Part shown: one piece after another, positions 7,218-14,182 of the stretch
Layout of the letters: each line of letters begins with the position of its first letter
Numbering within the stretch: position 1 is the first letter of the stretch
Assembly: GCA_964418085.1 (NCBI GenBank)
Contig: CAYQKB010000017.1
Span: forward strand, 1 to 22,768
DNA from: JBBTYG01 sp964418085
GTDB taxonomy: Bacteria > Patescibacteriota > Minisyncoccia > UBA6257 > 2-01-FULL-56-20
Length of the DNA: 22,768 nt
Direction of reading: 5' to 3'
The notes under the pieces: generated by a model
What the model was told of the DNA's origin: nothing
Databases searched by the model: none
Seen by the model: the letters and a program-made list of their open reading frames with translations, nothing else
Translations under genes and position numbers: made by a program

Positions 7218-8564
7218 TTAACTCTTGAAAATCAATTCTTTGATTTGCAGTATTTTTTGATTCAGACTCTGATTTCGGTTTATTTCCTGATTTATCTTCT
7301 CGTAGGAGTGTATCGCCGTTGTGTGGTCCCTCCCCAGCTTTTCCCCAATATACGGGTAGGAAAGATCCGAGATATCCCGAAGCAGATACATTGCTATTTG
7401 GCGCGGCTCAACAACTTCCTTTCTCCTGTTATGGCTCACAATGTCCTCAATTGAAATATTAAAGAACTCCGCAACCGCCTTAAGTATTTGGTTGTCCCCG
7501 ACCCGCTTCGAAAGATTTTGGACGGATTTTTCAATGATTTCTTCCGCCAACTTCTCAGTTATATCAATTTGTTTTTTCTCCTGCATGAAAACAACCTTTT
7601 TTAAAACGCCCTCGAGCTCCCGGATATTCCTCTTTACCTTCTTTGCTATAAGGTCAACAACCGCGTCGCTAAGCCCCCTATTCATGGCCTCCAGCTTGTT
7701 TTTTATGATAGCGACCCTCATTTCATACTCCGGGTACCCGATGTCGGCAATAAGCCCTCCCTCAAACCGAGACCGAAGGCGCTCTTCAAGCGTTGGTATC
7801 GATTGCGGAGGCCTGTCTGAGGATATAATAATTTGCTTATTGCTCTCATAGAGGGCGTTAAACGTATGGAAAAACTCTTCTTCTGTTTTTTCTTTCCCGC
7901 CGATGAACTGGATGTCATCAATGATAAGAACATCAACATCACGATATTTCTTCTTCATATCCTCCATCCGTTTATTTTTTATCCCCCAGACGATATCACT
8001 CGTGAATTTTTCGGAAGGAACATATTTGGGTTTTATCTTCCCGCCGGAGCAAGCCCAGATTTCATTGCCGAGCGCCTGGAGGAGATGAGTTTTCCCGAGG
8101 CCGACACCGCCATACAGAAAGAAAGGGTTATACTTACTCCCTATCTCATGGGCTATCGCGGAGGCTGCCGCAAACGCAAGTTCATTCGATGGCCCGACGA
8201 CAAAAGATTTTAAAGTATATTTTGGATTCAAATTCGTCTCCGGGTTAATCGCGAATTCCAAGTCAATCGTATTCTCCAGTTTCGAAATGTCCGGCACCGC
8301 CGATTTTGCGGGCTGTTCCGCCTGGCTCACGATGAATTCCATTTTTTTCGCCGAGTCGTCGAAATTTCGTATGATCCCTAGGATGTTTTTATTATATTTA
8401 TTCTCCACCCACTCTTTCGCAAAATTATTAGGGAGAGAAACATAGAATGTCCCATCTTTCTTGTTAACCAAGCGGCTGCTTTTAAGCCACGTTGCAAAAT
8501 TGGCTCTCGAGAGTTGAACTTCCATTTCGCCGAGTGTTAATTGCCAAAGTTGATCAAGTTCCAT
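7218..8564 (-). CDS. dnaA: Chromosomal replication initiator DnaA
   Basis: DnaA is the AAA+ ATPase that binds DnaA boxes, melts oriC and loads the replicative helicase. It has 448 residues in four domains. An N-terminal interaction domain (1-85) begins LWQLTLGEMEVQLSRANFATW, and a short linker follows. The AAA+ core has Walker A GGVGLGKTH (152-160), Walker B VLIIDDIQF with D216-D217, sensor SSD (248-250) and RLRSRFEGG (262-270). The C-terminal DNA-binding domain carries RKEVVEPRQIAMYLL (381-395) and the signature GRDHTTAIHSYEKI (411-424). All key motifs are intact. ATG 8564 is preceded by an AT-rich leader with no Shine-Dalgarno. A good promoter lies at 8602-8629, and dnaN follows. Confidence 0.98.
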   Translation of the reverse strand: MELDQLWQLTLGEMEVQLSRANFATWLKSSRLVNKKDGTFYVSLPNNFAKEWVENKYNKNILGIIRNFDDSAKKMEFIVSQAEQPAKSAVPDISKLENTIDLEFAINPETNLNPKYTLKSFVVGPSNELAFAAASAIAHEIGSKYNPFFLYGGVGLGKTHLLQALGNEIWACSGGKIKPKYVPSEKFTSDIVWGIKNKRMEDMKKKYRDVDVLIIDDIQFIGGKEKTEEEFFHTFNALYESNKQIIISSDRPPQSIPTLEERLRSRFEGGLIADIGYPEYEMRVAIIKNKLEAMNRGLSDAVVDLIAKKVKRNIRELEGVLKKVVFMQEKKQIDITEKLAEEIIEKSVQNLSKRVGDNQILKAVAEFFNISIEDIVSHNRRKEVVEPRQIAMYLLRDISDLSYPYIGEKLGRDHTTAIHSYEKINQEINRNQSLNQKILQIKELIFKS

Positions 8565-8601
8565 TGTTATTATATTTCGGCGGCTTTATTACAGTCCCTT
8601 A

Positions 8602-8629
8602 ATTCTATTTTTAATTTCGCTTTAGTCAA
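8602..8629 (-). promoter_or_regulatory. dnaA promoter
   Basis: Read on the minus strand, TTGACT (8629-8624) is separated by 16 bases from TAGAAT (8607-8602). Each box differs from consensus at one position. Transcription would start near 8595, about 31 bases before the dnaA ATG. The DnaA box at 8659-8667 lies just upstream, well placed for autoregulation. Confidence 0.65.
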
Positions 8630-8667
8630 AAAGTAAAATACGCCTTTTGGGGATTACATGTGAATAA

Positions 8668-8687
8668 CTTTTCTAACCCTAGAAAAG
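8668..8687. repeat. Perfect 8-bp inverted repeat abutting the DnaA box
   Basis: CTTTTCTA (8668-8675) and TAGAAAAG (8680-8687) are perfect inverse complements around the loop ACCC. The left arm starts on the base after the DnaA box (8659-8667). The position suggests a protein-binding site or cruciform within the origin, although it could equally be an operator for the divergent promoters. Confidence 0.5.
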
Positions 8688-8757
8688 TAAAAGCACAGCG
8701 CCATCGCCCTCCGCAGAGCAGATCTATAAATATGAGCTAAATTAAAAATAAAGATAT

Positions 8758-8786
8758 TTGCCTTTCATGTCGGCCGATGGTAGTAT
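8758..8786 (+). promoter_or_regulatory. Possible rpmH promoter giving a leaderless transcript
   Basis: TTGCCT (8758-8763), a 17-base spacer and TAGTAT (8781-8786) form a moderate sigma70-like match. The ATG at 8794 begins 8 bases after the -10 box, so the transcript would have almost no leader. The -10 box partly overlaps an alternative in-frame ATG at 8785, which argues that 8794 is the true start if this promoter is used. Confidence 0.4.
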
Positions 8787-8793
8787 GAACCAA

Positions 8794-8928
8794 ATGTCCA
8801 GAACATACCAGCCAAAAAAGAAAAAACGGCGGAGAACTCACGGATTCCTGGCCCGCAAAAGCACCGCGACAGGGCGGCGCGTGTTAAGCCGCCGGAGGGC
8901 GAAGGGAAGACGGAGGTTAACTATATAG
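8794..8928 (+). CDS. rpmH: 50S ribosomal protein L34
   Basis: This is a 44-residue, very basic protein of the large ribosomal subunit. It follows the L34 pattern: MSRTYQPKKKKRRRTHGFLA, then a GRRVLSRRRAKGRRRL stretch at 27-42 as in the family's usual C-terminus. The start at ATG 8794 gives the typical N-terminus. An in-frame ATG at 8785 would add three residues. It is the first gene of the rpmH-rnpA-yidC-jag run diverging from dnaA. It is short enough to be missed by length-filtered gene callers. Confidence 0.96.
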   Translation: MSRTYQPKKKKRRRTHGFLARKSTATGRRVLSRRRAKGRRRLTI

Positions 8929-8970
8929 AAAAAATCCGCGCGGGGATCAAAAGCGGGTAGACTTAAAAGC

Positions 8971-9306
8971 ATGCTTCCTAGAAAATCTCGTCTGCCTTCA
9001 AAAGAGATGGGGCAGGGTTTCCATAAAGTGTTCTCCTCTCCCCTCTTTTTACTCAAAGCACGGGCGAATACGGTGGGCAGGAACCGTTTCGCCGTCATCA
9101 TAGCGAACCGGGCGATTCCAAAGTCAACCAGCCGCCATTCCCTAAAACGATTTTTATCAAGCCGCTTGGGAAAAATTCCCGAAAAGGGAACGGATTTTAT
9201 AATTATCGCTTCTCCTAGGATCAACGCTACCAGTCCGAAGGAGCTTGATTCGGAGCTCGGAGAGGCGTTCGGTCTTTTTAAGAAAAATAATGGCACAACT
9301 ATTTAA
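8971..9306 (+). CDS. rnpA: Ribonuclease P protein component (divergent)
   Basis: This is the protein subunit that helps the RNase P ribozyme bind the 5' leader of pre-tRNAs. Its 111 residues fit the family, and it begins MLPRKSRLPSKEMGQGFHKV, like typical RnpA. The central strand NRFAVIIANRAI (38-49) is followed by the helix KSTSRHSLKRFLSS (51-64), where the family has its hallmark RNRxKRxLRE. Here the hallmark is degenerate: Asn and the second Arg become His56 and Ser57, while Lys59-Arg60 are kept. The last basic residue of the motif is also absent. Position between rpmH and yidC makes the assignment secure. It overlaps yidC by 17 bases. Confidence 0.88.
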   Translation: MLPRKSRLPSKEMGQGFHKVFSSPLFLLKARANTVGRNRFAVIIANRAIPKSTSRHSLKRFLSSRLGKIPEKGTDFIIIASPRINATSPKELDSELGEAFGLFKKNNGTTI

Positions 9307-10045
9307 CCTCATCCTCTATAGACCCCTTTTAAATGCACTTGTCTTTTTTTACCAAACAATCGCATTCCACGACTTAGGCATTTCAATATTGCTGATAACG
9401 TTGGTCGTCCGCCTCGCCCTCTACCCGATTTTTCATAAGATCGCGAGAAATCAAACGGTGATGCAGCACATTCAGCCTGAACTCAAAAAAATTCAGGAGG
9501 TTCACGGAAAAGACAAAGAGAAGCACGTGAAGGCGACAATGGACTTATATAAAAAGTATGAGATCAATCCGTTCTCGAATATTTTTCTGCTTTTCGTGCA
9601 AATCCCGATCCTTCTCGCGCTTTTCCAGATTCTCAAAAACATTCTGACACCAACATTTTCCTTAGGGCTGTATTCATTTATTTCCCCTCCGGCGAGCATA
9701 AATACATGGTTTTTAGGCTTGATTAACCTCAAGGAACGTAGTATCGTTATGGTTGTGTTGGTGGCTTTCGCGCAGTATATTCAGGCGCGGATGAGCCTCC
9801 CAAAGCTTCCCGAAGGCAGGGAGCTGACGCAGCAGGAAAAAATAAGCAGGCAGATGGTGTTTATGGGTCCGGCGCTTACACTGTTCTTCTTTTATGGCTT
9901 CCCGGCCGCAATCGCCCTCTACTGGCTTGCATCAACAATTTTTTCCATTTTTCAGCAGCGGATAGTGAATAAACATATAAAGAAAACACATGGATCAATG
10001 GGAGCAGACAGTCAAAAAAATAGTCGAGTTGATGGGGTTCAATGA
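9290..10045 (+). CDS. yidC: YidC/Oxa1 family membrane protein insertase
   Basis: YidC inserts and folds membrane proteins, alone or with SecYEG. This is the short form (251 residues) lacking the large periplasmic domain of Gram-negative YidC. The predicted segments are about 6-26 and 29-49 (with the groove arginine in VVRLALYPIF), then a basic cytoplasmic hairpin (50-97, ending KKYEINPFSN), then about 98-120, 140-160 and 185-220 (GFPAAIALYW). ATG 9290 (MAQLFNLILYRP) fits the family. A TTG 45 bases upstream would add an implausible polar extension. The start overlaps rnpA and the end overlaps jag by 56 bases, so the cluster is tightly packed. Confidence 0.94.
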   Translation: MAQLFNLILYRPLLNALVFFYQTIAFHDLGISILLITLVVRLALYPIFHKIARNQTVMQHIQPELKKIQEVHGKDKEKHVKATMDLYKKYEINPFSNIFLLFVQIPILLALFQILKNILTPTFSLGLYSFISPPASINTWFLGLINLKERSIVMVVLVAFAQYIQARMSLPKLPEGRELTQQEKISRQMVFMGPALTLFFFYGFPAAIALYWLASTIFSIFQQRIVNKHIKKTHGSMGADSQKNSRVDGVQ

Positions 10046-10430
10046 TTATCGCGTAGAGATAAAGCCGGATCGGAAACGCGCCTCGGTTTTCATTTATGAC
10101 AACCCGGTGCTCGTCAAGGAAAATCTTCTTATGCTTGTGGAAAGTTTCAACCATCTGCTTCGGATGATGGCGAAACGGCAGAATGAGCCCCCGATATTTT
10201 TCGATATTAACAATTACCGGCAGGAGCGTGAGAATTTAATTTCAGAGCTCGCAAGAGCGGCCGCAAAAAAAGTGTTGCAGACGAAAGAGCACATTCAATT
10301 GCCTGCGATGAATTCGTACGAGCGGCGCATTGTGCACGTTGAGCTCGCCATCCATCCGGAAGTCACAACCGAGAGCATCGGAGCAGGCAAGGACCGGTAT
10401 GTAGTCATCAAGCCCGTAGCGGAGAAGTGA
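9990..10430 (+). CDS. jag: Jag/KhpB-like single-stranded nucleic acid-binding protein (KH-like plus R3H)
   Basis: Jag/KhpB proteins bind RNA and are linked to cell elongation and small-RNA regulation; the gene usually follows yidC, as here. The protein has 146 residues. A KH-like region spans about 1-65, a linker helix rich in Arg and Glu spans 76-98, and an R3H domain spans 105-142 with R112-x3-H116 (ERRIVHVELA) and RYVVIKP. The KH loop GxxG, normally within an IGxxG.TL segment, is replaced by NPVLVKENL (38-46), so classical KH binding may be weakened. The N-terminal Jag domain of longer homologues is absent. The 56-base overlap with yidC is long but required to complete the KH fold. Confidence 0.87.
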   Translation: MDQWEQTVKKIVELMGFNDYRVEIKPDRKRASVFIYDNPVLVKENLLMLVESFNHLLRMMAKRQNEPPIFFDINNYRQERENLISELARAAAKKVLQTKEHIQLPAMNSYERRIVHVELAIHPEVTTESIGAGKDRYVVIKPVAEK

Positions 10431-10444
10431 CATTTTCGAATGTC
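10428..10444 (+). repeat. Hairpin at the jag stop codon (copy 1 of a recurring motif)
   Basis: The stop TGA begins the sequence TGACATTTTCGAATGTC. GACATT pairs with AATGTC around a TTCG loop (10429-10444). No T-run follows, so it is not a standard terminator. An almost identical hairpin begins at the stop codon of the prgI-like gene (16755-16772, minus strand). Confidence 0.6.
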
Positions 10445-10461
10445 TACCAGAATTGAACTGC

Positions 10462-10950
10462 ATGGATAAACAAGCCGAGTACTATAAATCACTTCCGCGA
10501 AAGCGCATGGGGTCGGGTGTAATAATTCGAAATTCAAAAGGAGAAATACTTCTACTAAAAACAACCTATAAAGATCATTGGGAAATACCCGGCGGCGTAG
10601 TCGAAGAGAATGAATCTCCCAAGCAAACCGCCGAAAGAGAGACGCAAGAAGAAACAGGACTTACTATAAAAATCTCTTCTTGTTTGGTTGTCCACTATCG
10701 CTCGGCACAAGATGAGCAAGATGAAAATATCATGTTCGTATTCGACGGAGGAGTGATTGCTGACGACGCCGAGATTCGACTAGACAGCAAAGAAATTTCA
10801 GAAGCTAAGTTTATCTCATTTGAAAACGCCCCTTCTTTGGTTGGAGAAAGAATTGCGAGTCGCCTTCCTTATTGCGAACAGGCGCTTAAAGAGAAAAGAG
10901 TATTTTACCTGGAAAGCATCGGCGAGCTTAAACCAACCTTTAAGAGCTGA
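10462..10950 (+). CDS. Nudix family hydrolase
   Basis: This small cytosolic enzyme (162 residues) hydrolyses a nucleoside diphosphate linked to another moiety. The complete Nudix box lies at 45-67: G45-x5-E51-x7-R59-E60-x2-E63-E64-x-G66-L67 (TAERETQEETGL). The Mg-binding glutamates are all present. The preceding strand ILLLKTTYKDHWEIPGG is typical. The substrate cannot be deduced; mutT-like or NTP/NDP-sugar activities are all possible. ATG 10462 is preferred over the TTG at 10453, which is only three codons upstream. It follows jag by 31 bases and converges on the secretion-locus gene that ends at 10989. Confidence 0.9.
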   Translation: MDKQAEYYKSLPRKRMGSGVIIRNSKGEILLLKTTYKDHWEIPGGVVEENESPKQTAERETQEETGLTIKISSCLVVHYRSAQDEQDENIMFVFDGGVIADDAEIRLDSKEISEAKFISFENAPSLVGERIASRLPYCEQALKEKRVFYLESIGELKPTFKS

Positions 10951-10988
10951 ATAAAAAAGTCCAAACCACCATCAATAGTTGTTAACTT

Positions 10989-12242
10989 CTACTTCAGCGA
11001 AATCGCGTAAAGCTTATCGTCGAATCGGTTCACAAAGAAGAGCGTGTTATTAAATATTTTGAGGTTTGTTGCGTCCACGGATCGAGCAGCATCCGGCAAG
11101 ACGGCTGTCACCGTGCCGTCAGCAAGGTTGATGGCATAGAAATCATCAGCGGTGAAAAATTCTTTTCTGAAATATGAATCCGGAAGCGTTTCGGATTTGA
11201 ACTGCTCAATATTCCGCGGCACTGCACAATAGAGTTTTTTGAAGACGGTAGCTGTGGGCGACGTCGCTTTCGTTGTCGTGGCCGCAGCCCGAGCTTTCGT
11301 CGACGTAGGAAGCGTTTCAATTGAGAACGCGCACTTCGAGGGCAACGTGAGGAAAGACATTGTTTGGAGTGAATTGCCTACTGCATCCACAAGTCCAAGT
11401 GAGCCGCCTTCTTGGGTTTGGTTGGCAGTGAAAATAAGTCCGGAGCTGTCATTCCATATTGAATCGAGACCCGGATTATTCATAACAAGCGGGGTAAGCG
11501 TTTTATTTTTGATACTAAGTGCCCATACTGACCCGCCAAACAAAGCACTACCCTTGTCGGAAAGAAGTATCTTATCATGCCCGAGCCAGTTGAGGGCAAT
11601 GTCCTGTGCCTCAATTTTCATGACTTCTTGCGGCGTTGCATTCACCGCCGTCGCGTCCACGATAAATATTTCGCCCGACCCGTTCCTTTCCCCAAGATAC
11701 GCCAACTGATGATTGTCCGGAGACCATGTCGGCGAAAGTGTATTTGCCGGTAGTGGGCGCCATGTTCGCGCTGTCACGTCGAAAACACTTGCTTCGGGCT
11801 GCGCCCCATTTCCAAAAACGGTGAGGAGCCCCCTCCCGTCATACGAGAATTCTGCTCTGATAAGATTTGCTATGGGGGATGAACTCAAAGAAGACACTTT
11901 TCCCCTCAAGACTTTCATTATCTGTCCATCCGGCTGGATAAAGACAACCGACCCGTCCGGATTCGCAAAAAAATCAATCGCTTTATTGTCGGACGCGACA
12001 ACACTGAACTTCTGTCCCTCGTAATTTGTCGTAACCCCGGCATTGCCGCTAACCGGTGTGCCTCCGCCTGTCCCGGCGCCGCCTGCAGGCGGTGCAACCG
12101 GAAGGCCTCCGGGCGTTGTTGTCCCTCCGGTTATGGGGGCTCCTGGTCCTCCCGGCTGGTTTTGACGGGCTATTAAAACTCCGGCGAGTATGACGATAAC
12201 GATGACGAGCACAATTGAAATAAGATAGAGGTATCGCTTCAT
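10989..12242 (-). CDS. Membrane-anchored beta-propeller (TolB/PD40-like) protein of the secretion locus
   Basis: Starting at the ATG whose first base is 12242 (MKRYLYLI), the product has 417 residues. A hydrophobic anchor spans about 4-25, followed by a Gly/Pro/Thr-rich linker (28-66) and a large extracytoplasmic beta-rich domain. That domain contains the PD40/TolB-type repeat LSPTWSPDNHQLAYLGE (169-185) followed by EIFIVDA, plus further related strands (FTANQTQEGGSLGLVDA; DDFYAINLADGTV). A longer frame starting at 12314 would add 24 residues before the anchor and overlap the pilin gene, so it is less likely. It is the last gene of the operon, 4 bases after the VirB2-like gene. I infer an accessory surface or sensor role; the enzymatic function is unknown. 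Confidence 0.72.
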   Translation of the reverse strand: MKRYLYLISIVLVIVIVILAGVLIARQNQPGGPGAPITGGTTTPGGLPVAPPAGGAGTGGGTPVSGNAGVTTNYEGQKFSVVASDNKAIDFFANPDGSVVFIQPDGQIMKVLRGKVSSLSSSPIANLIRAEFSYDGRGLLTVFGNGAQPEASVFDVTARTWRPLPANTLSPTWSPDNHQLAYLGERNGSGEIFIVDATAVNATPQEVMKIEAQDIALNWLGHDKILLSDKGSALFGGSVWALSIKNKTLTPLVMNNPGLDSIWNDSSGLIFTANQTQEGGSLGLVDAVGNSLQTMSFLTLPSKCAFSIETLPTSTKARAAATTTKATSPTATVFKKLYCAVPRNIEQFKSETLPDSYFRKEFFTADDFYAINLADGTVTAVLPDAARSVDATNLKIFNNTLFFVNRFDDKLYAISLK

Positions 12243-12246
12243 GGTT

Positions 12247-12633
12247 TTATTGGAAATTTGGAAGTGTTGGCGTCGCGAGAGTTGGATTGATTGTCCGGAG
12301 TATAAGTGTCGCAAGCGCGAGGAGGAGCAATCCCAAAAGAGCGCTCTTCACCCATTCTTTGCCCTCGCTTTGGCCCGAAGGATTACCTGCTGCGAACGTG
12401 TATCTAATACCGCCATAAACTATCGCTCCGAAAGCAAGTACACCGCCTATCATAAATCCAAAGTTATAAAATTGTTGAACGAAGCCGATCGGACCTGTAA
12501 TTGGAACATTTGAATTGTCGCCGGGGAGATTTACGTTTATCGGAACAACCGCAAAAACCGTTGCGGCGGTAGTAAGAAAAAGCGAATTAAACACCAATGT
12601 CGCTACAAATAAAAATCTTTTCGTTGATTTCAT
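12247..12633 (-). CDS. VirB2/TrbC-like pilin subunit
   Basis: This is a small (128-residue) membrane protein with the VirB2/TrbC layout: a signal peptide (about 1-28), a short mature N-terminus, and two hydrophobic helices (about 56-77 and 96-113). A polar loop, RYTFAAGNPSGQSEGKEWVK (77-96), separates the helices. VirB2-type proteins polymerise into the pilus or channel of type IV secretion systems. The GGIRY segment before the loop and the charged EGKEWVK before helix 2 are typical of homologues in Patescibacteria as I know them. Its ATG overlaps the stop of the upstream gene by 4 bases, so expression is coupled. Confidence 0.85.
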   Translation of the reverse strand: MKSTKRFLFVATLVFNSLFLTTAATVFAVVPINVNLPGDNSNVPITGPIGFVQQFYNFGFMIGGVLAFGAIVYGGIRYTFAAGNPSGQSEGKEWVKSALLGLLLLALATLILRTINPTLATPTLPNFQ

Positions 12634-13382
12634 TTTGATATGGTAAGCGTCATATGTGCCGACCCGTAATACAGCTGTTCTTTTGGATCCTGAATAGTAA
12701 GGCCGATATTGAGCGTCGAGCCGGGGGCGGCATTGGAATTTGTGGTTATCGCGAGTACCGATTTATCGGTGCTGGTTGCAGGCGGAGAAGCCGGCGTGCC
12801 GTTAACAACCCAGTTGAAAACAAGCGAGTTCATATCCGGTACATTAAAAAAATATGGAACACCTTTCACGGTAACGGAATTGCCGCCGGAAATATTTCCC
12901 GTATAGGGCGCCTCAATCACTGCCGTTGGCTGCGCAACGGGAAGGACGATTGTGTTAAAAAGTAATTGTCCTTTATATCCCTGAACCTGGACCATGAGTT
13001 GTGATTGGGTTGGAGCCTGGCTCGCGGTACGGAAATTCACGGTTTTTTTCCCAAGACCCGATCCGACAAGTAATCCATCTTGGTACCAATAAACGCTTTT
13101 GTTTGAAATATCAGCTATCCTCCCCTGGTCAATTACTTCCATAGAGGCAGTAACTACGGAATTCGCCGCAGGGAGTGCTTTCCCCTGGTAGCTCGGCGGT
13201 ACATATCCCCGCGCTTGCCACGTCAAAAATATCTGGGGCTGCGTTGCGGAAACCCCTTGCGCTTCTGCGCACAAGAAAAGGGATGAGGTAAGTAGGGCGG
13301 CACAAAAAACTACCACGAACGTCCTTGATATATTCCTAAAAAATAGATTGAGCATTTCCAAATTCTGATTTAATAATACCAT
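12630..13382 (-). CDS. Secreted Ig-like domain protein of the secretion locus
   Basis: The product has up to 250 residues and a signal peptide (FVVVFCAALLTSSLFLCAEA, about 22-41). A beta-rich extracytoplasmic region follows that looks like two Ig/PKD-like modules: SVYWYQDGLLVGSGLGKKTV near 100-119, and a second with LVFNWVVNGTPA near 187-198. The two modules repeat the same idea, a W-x-x-[DN]-G core in a beta sandwich. The start could instead be the internal ATG at 13355, nine codons later, which gives a more usual signal peptide. No enzymatic motifs are seen. It lies between a membrane protein and the pilin, overlapping the latter, and is probably a surface component of the same machine. Confidence 0.72.
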   Translation of the reverse strand: MVLLNQNLEMLNLFFRNISRTFVVVFCAALLTSSLFLCAEAQGVSATQPQIFLTWQARGYVPPSYQGKALPAANSVVTASMEVIDQGRIADISNKSVYWYQDGLLVGSGLGKKTVNFRTASQAPTQSQLMVQVQGYKGQLLFNTIVLPVAQPTAVIEAPYTGNISGGNSVTVKGVPYFFNVPDMNSLVFNWVVNGTPASPPATSTDKSVLAITTNSNAAPGSTLNIGLTIQDPKEQLYYGSAHMTLTISK

Positions 13383-13406
13383 ATTTATTGCGATTCGCGG
13401 ACGTGG

Positions 13407-14147
13407 CTATGCCGCCTCACGGGGCTCTTCCTCGTCTTCATCCTCCGCGTCTGCATCCCTGACATTTCCAGTTTGCGGCGTTTTTTGAGTAAGAGACTCA
13501 AGCTTTTCAAACGGCGTGGGCTGTTCGCCAAGCGCTTCATCCGTTTTTGCATCCTTCTTGCCTTGCGTCCCCGAGCCGTTCCCTTGTTCTGCCTGCTCGC
13601 CCTCCGCGGCCTCTTTTGGCGATCGCCCCTTCGCCGCCGAGGGCTGGGGCTCCTTCGTCTCCGGTTTTTGTTTTTGAGATGGCCTGCTACCAGCGGGTCC
13701 CTTCTTCTCCGTGCCGACACTTCCCACTGTCGGTGCGGCTTTGCCCCCGGCTCCGGCAACACCACCCTTCCCGCCAGCGCCCGCTTTTCCCTTCGCGACC
13801 GATGTCGCAGCCGTTGCCTTTTGGAGTGTGCCCGCAAAAGCGCCTCCGGCTTTCGGATGCCGGTCGGTGTACGCCATCCACCCGAATGTGATTATCCGAA
13901 GCGGGAGATCTCCGACCCACGGTATAAAACCGATCGCGTTCGAGATGAGCATGTAGGTCTGGTTCACGCCCTTCAGTTTGAAATAAATCCCGGTCGCGGG
14001 AAATTCCGCAAGTTCGGTGACGTCGCTTACGGGCAGGGCGAAAATAAGACCGACGACATCGAGTACGTCAATCACCAAAAGAAAAAGTCCGACAAAAATA
14101 ATCTCGGGCAGAGAGAATTTTGGGTCAATTTTATTTCCTTCATCCAT
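13407..14147 (-). CDS. Small membrane protein with long low-complexity tail
   Basis: The protein has 246 residues. Two hydrophobic regions (about 16-40 and 64-93, with GFIPWVGDLPLR between) form a membrane domain, followed by RHPKAGG. From about 100 on it is disordered: first Ala/Gly/Lys repeats (AGAGGKGGVAGAGGKAA, 122-138), then a Lys/Glu/Gln/Pro stretch, ending in DADAEDEDEEEPREAA. The tail changes from basic to strongly acidic. The family is not recognised by name; similar proteins sit beside VirB4-like genes in Patescibacteria, from general knowledge. It probably anchors or regulates the ATPase. The high-GC tail leaves long meaningless open frames on the other strands. Confidence 0.7.
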   Translation of the reverse strand: MDEGNKIDPKFSLPEIIFVGLFLLVIDVLDVVGLIFALPVSDVTELAEFPATGIYFKLKGVNQTYMLISNAIGFIPWVGDLPLRIITFGWMAYTDRHPKAGGAFAGTLQKATAATSVAKGKAGAGGKGGVAGAGGKAAPTVGSVGTEKKGPAGSRPSQKQKPETKEPQPSAAKGRSPKEAAEGEQAEQGNGSGTQGKKDAKTDEALGEQPTPFEKLESLTQKTPQTGNVRDADAEDEDEEEPREAA

Positions 14148-14154
14148 TATGTTA

Positions 14155-14182
14155 TTAGCTATTAGCTATTTGCCATTAGCTA
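14155..14182. repeat. Solo AT-rich TTAGC repeat at the virB4 stop
   Basis: On the plus strand 14155-14178 reads as TTAGC units separated by ATT spacing. It matches 20 of 24 positions of 17295-17318, the repeat at the end of the four-helix-bundle gene. It runs into the TAG stop of the virB4-like gene (14180-14182). Confidence 0.5.

Larger units (their letters stand above)
8565..8793. other. oriC: Probable chromosomal replication origin (oriC)
   Basis: This non-coding gap separates dnaA-dnaN (leftward) from rpmH-rnpA-yidC-jag (rightward), the ancestral position of bacterial oriC. It contains one perfect DnaA box, TTATTCACA on the minus strand (8659-8667), and AT-rich stretches at 8600-8640 and 8725-8760 that could serve as unwinding elements. 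Only one perfect box is visible, fewer than in most described origins. The remaining boxes may be degenerate or lie elsewhere. The assignment rests on gene order plus this box. Confidence 0.65.

Noticed and set aside
13473..14165. A 230-codon plus-strand frame opposite the small membrane protein
   Set aside because: Its Arg/Leu/Pro-rich product mirrors the low-complexity GC-rich tail on the minus strand. The minus frame has credible membrane segments and operon spacing.
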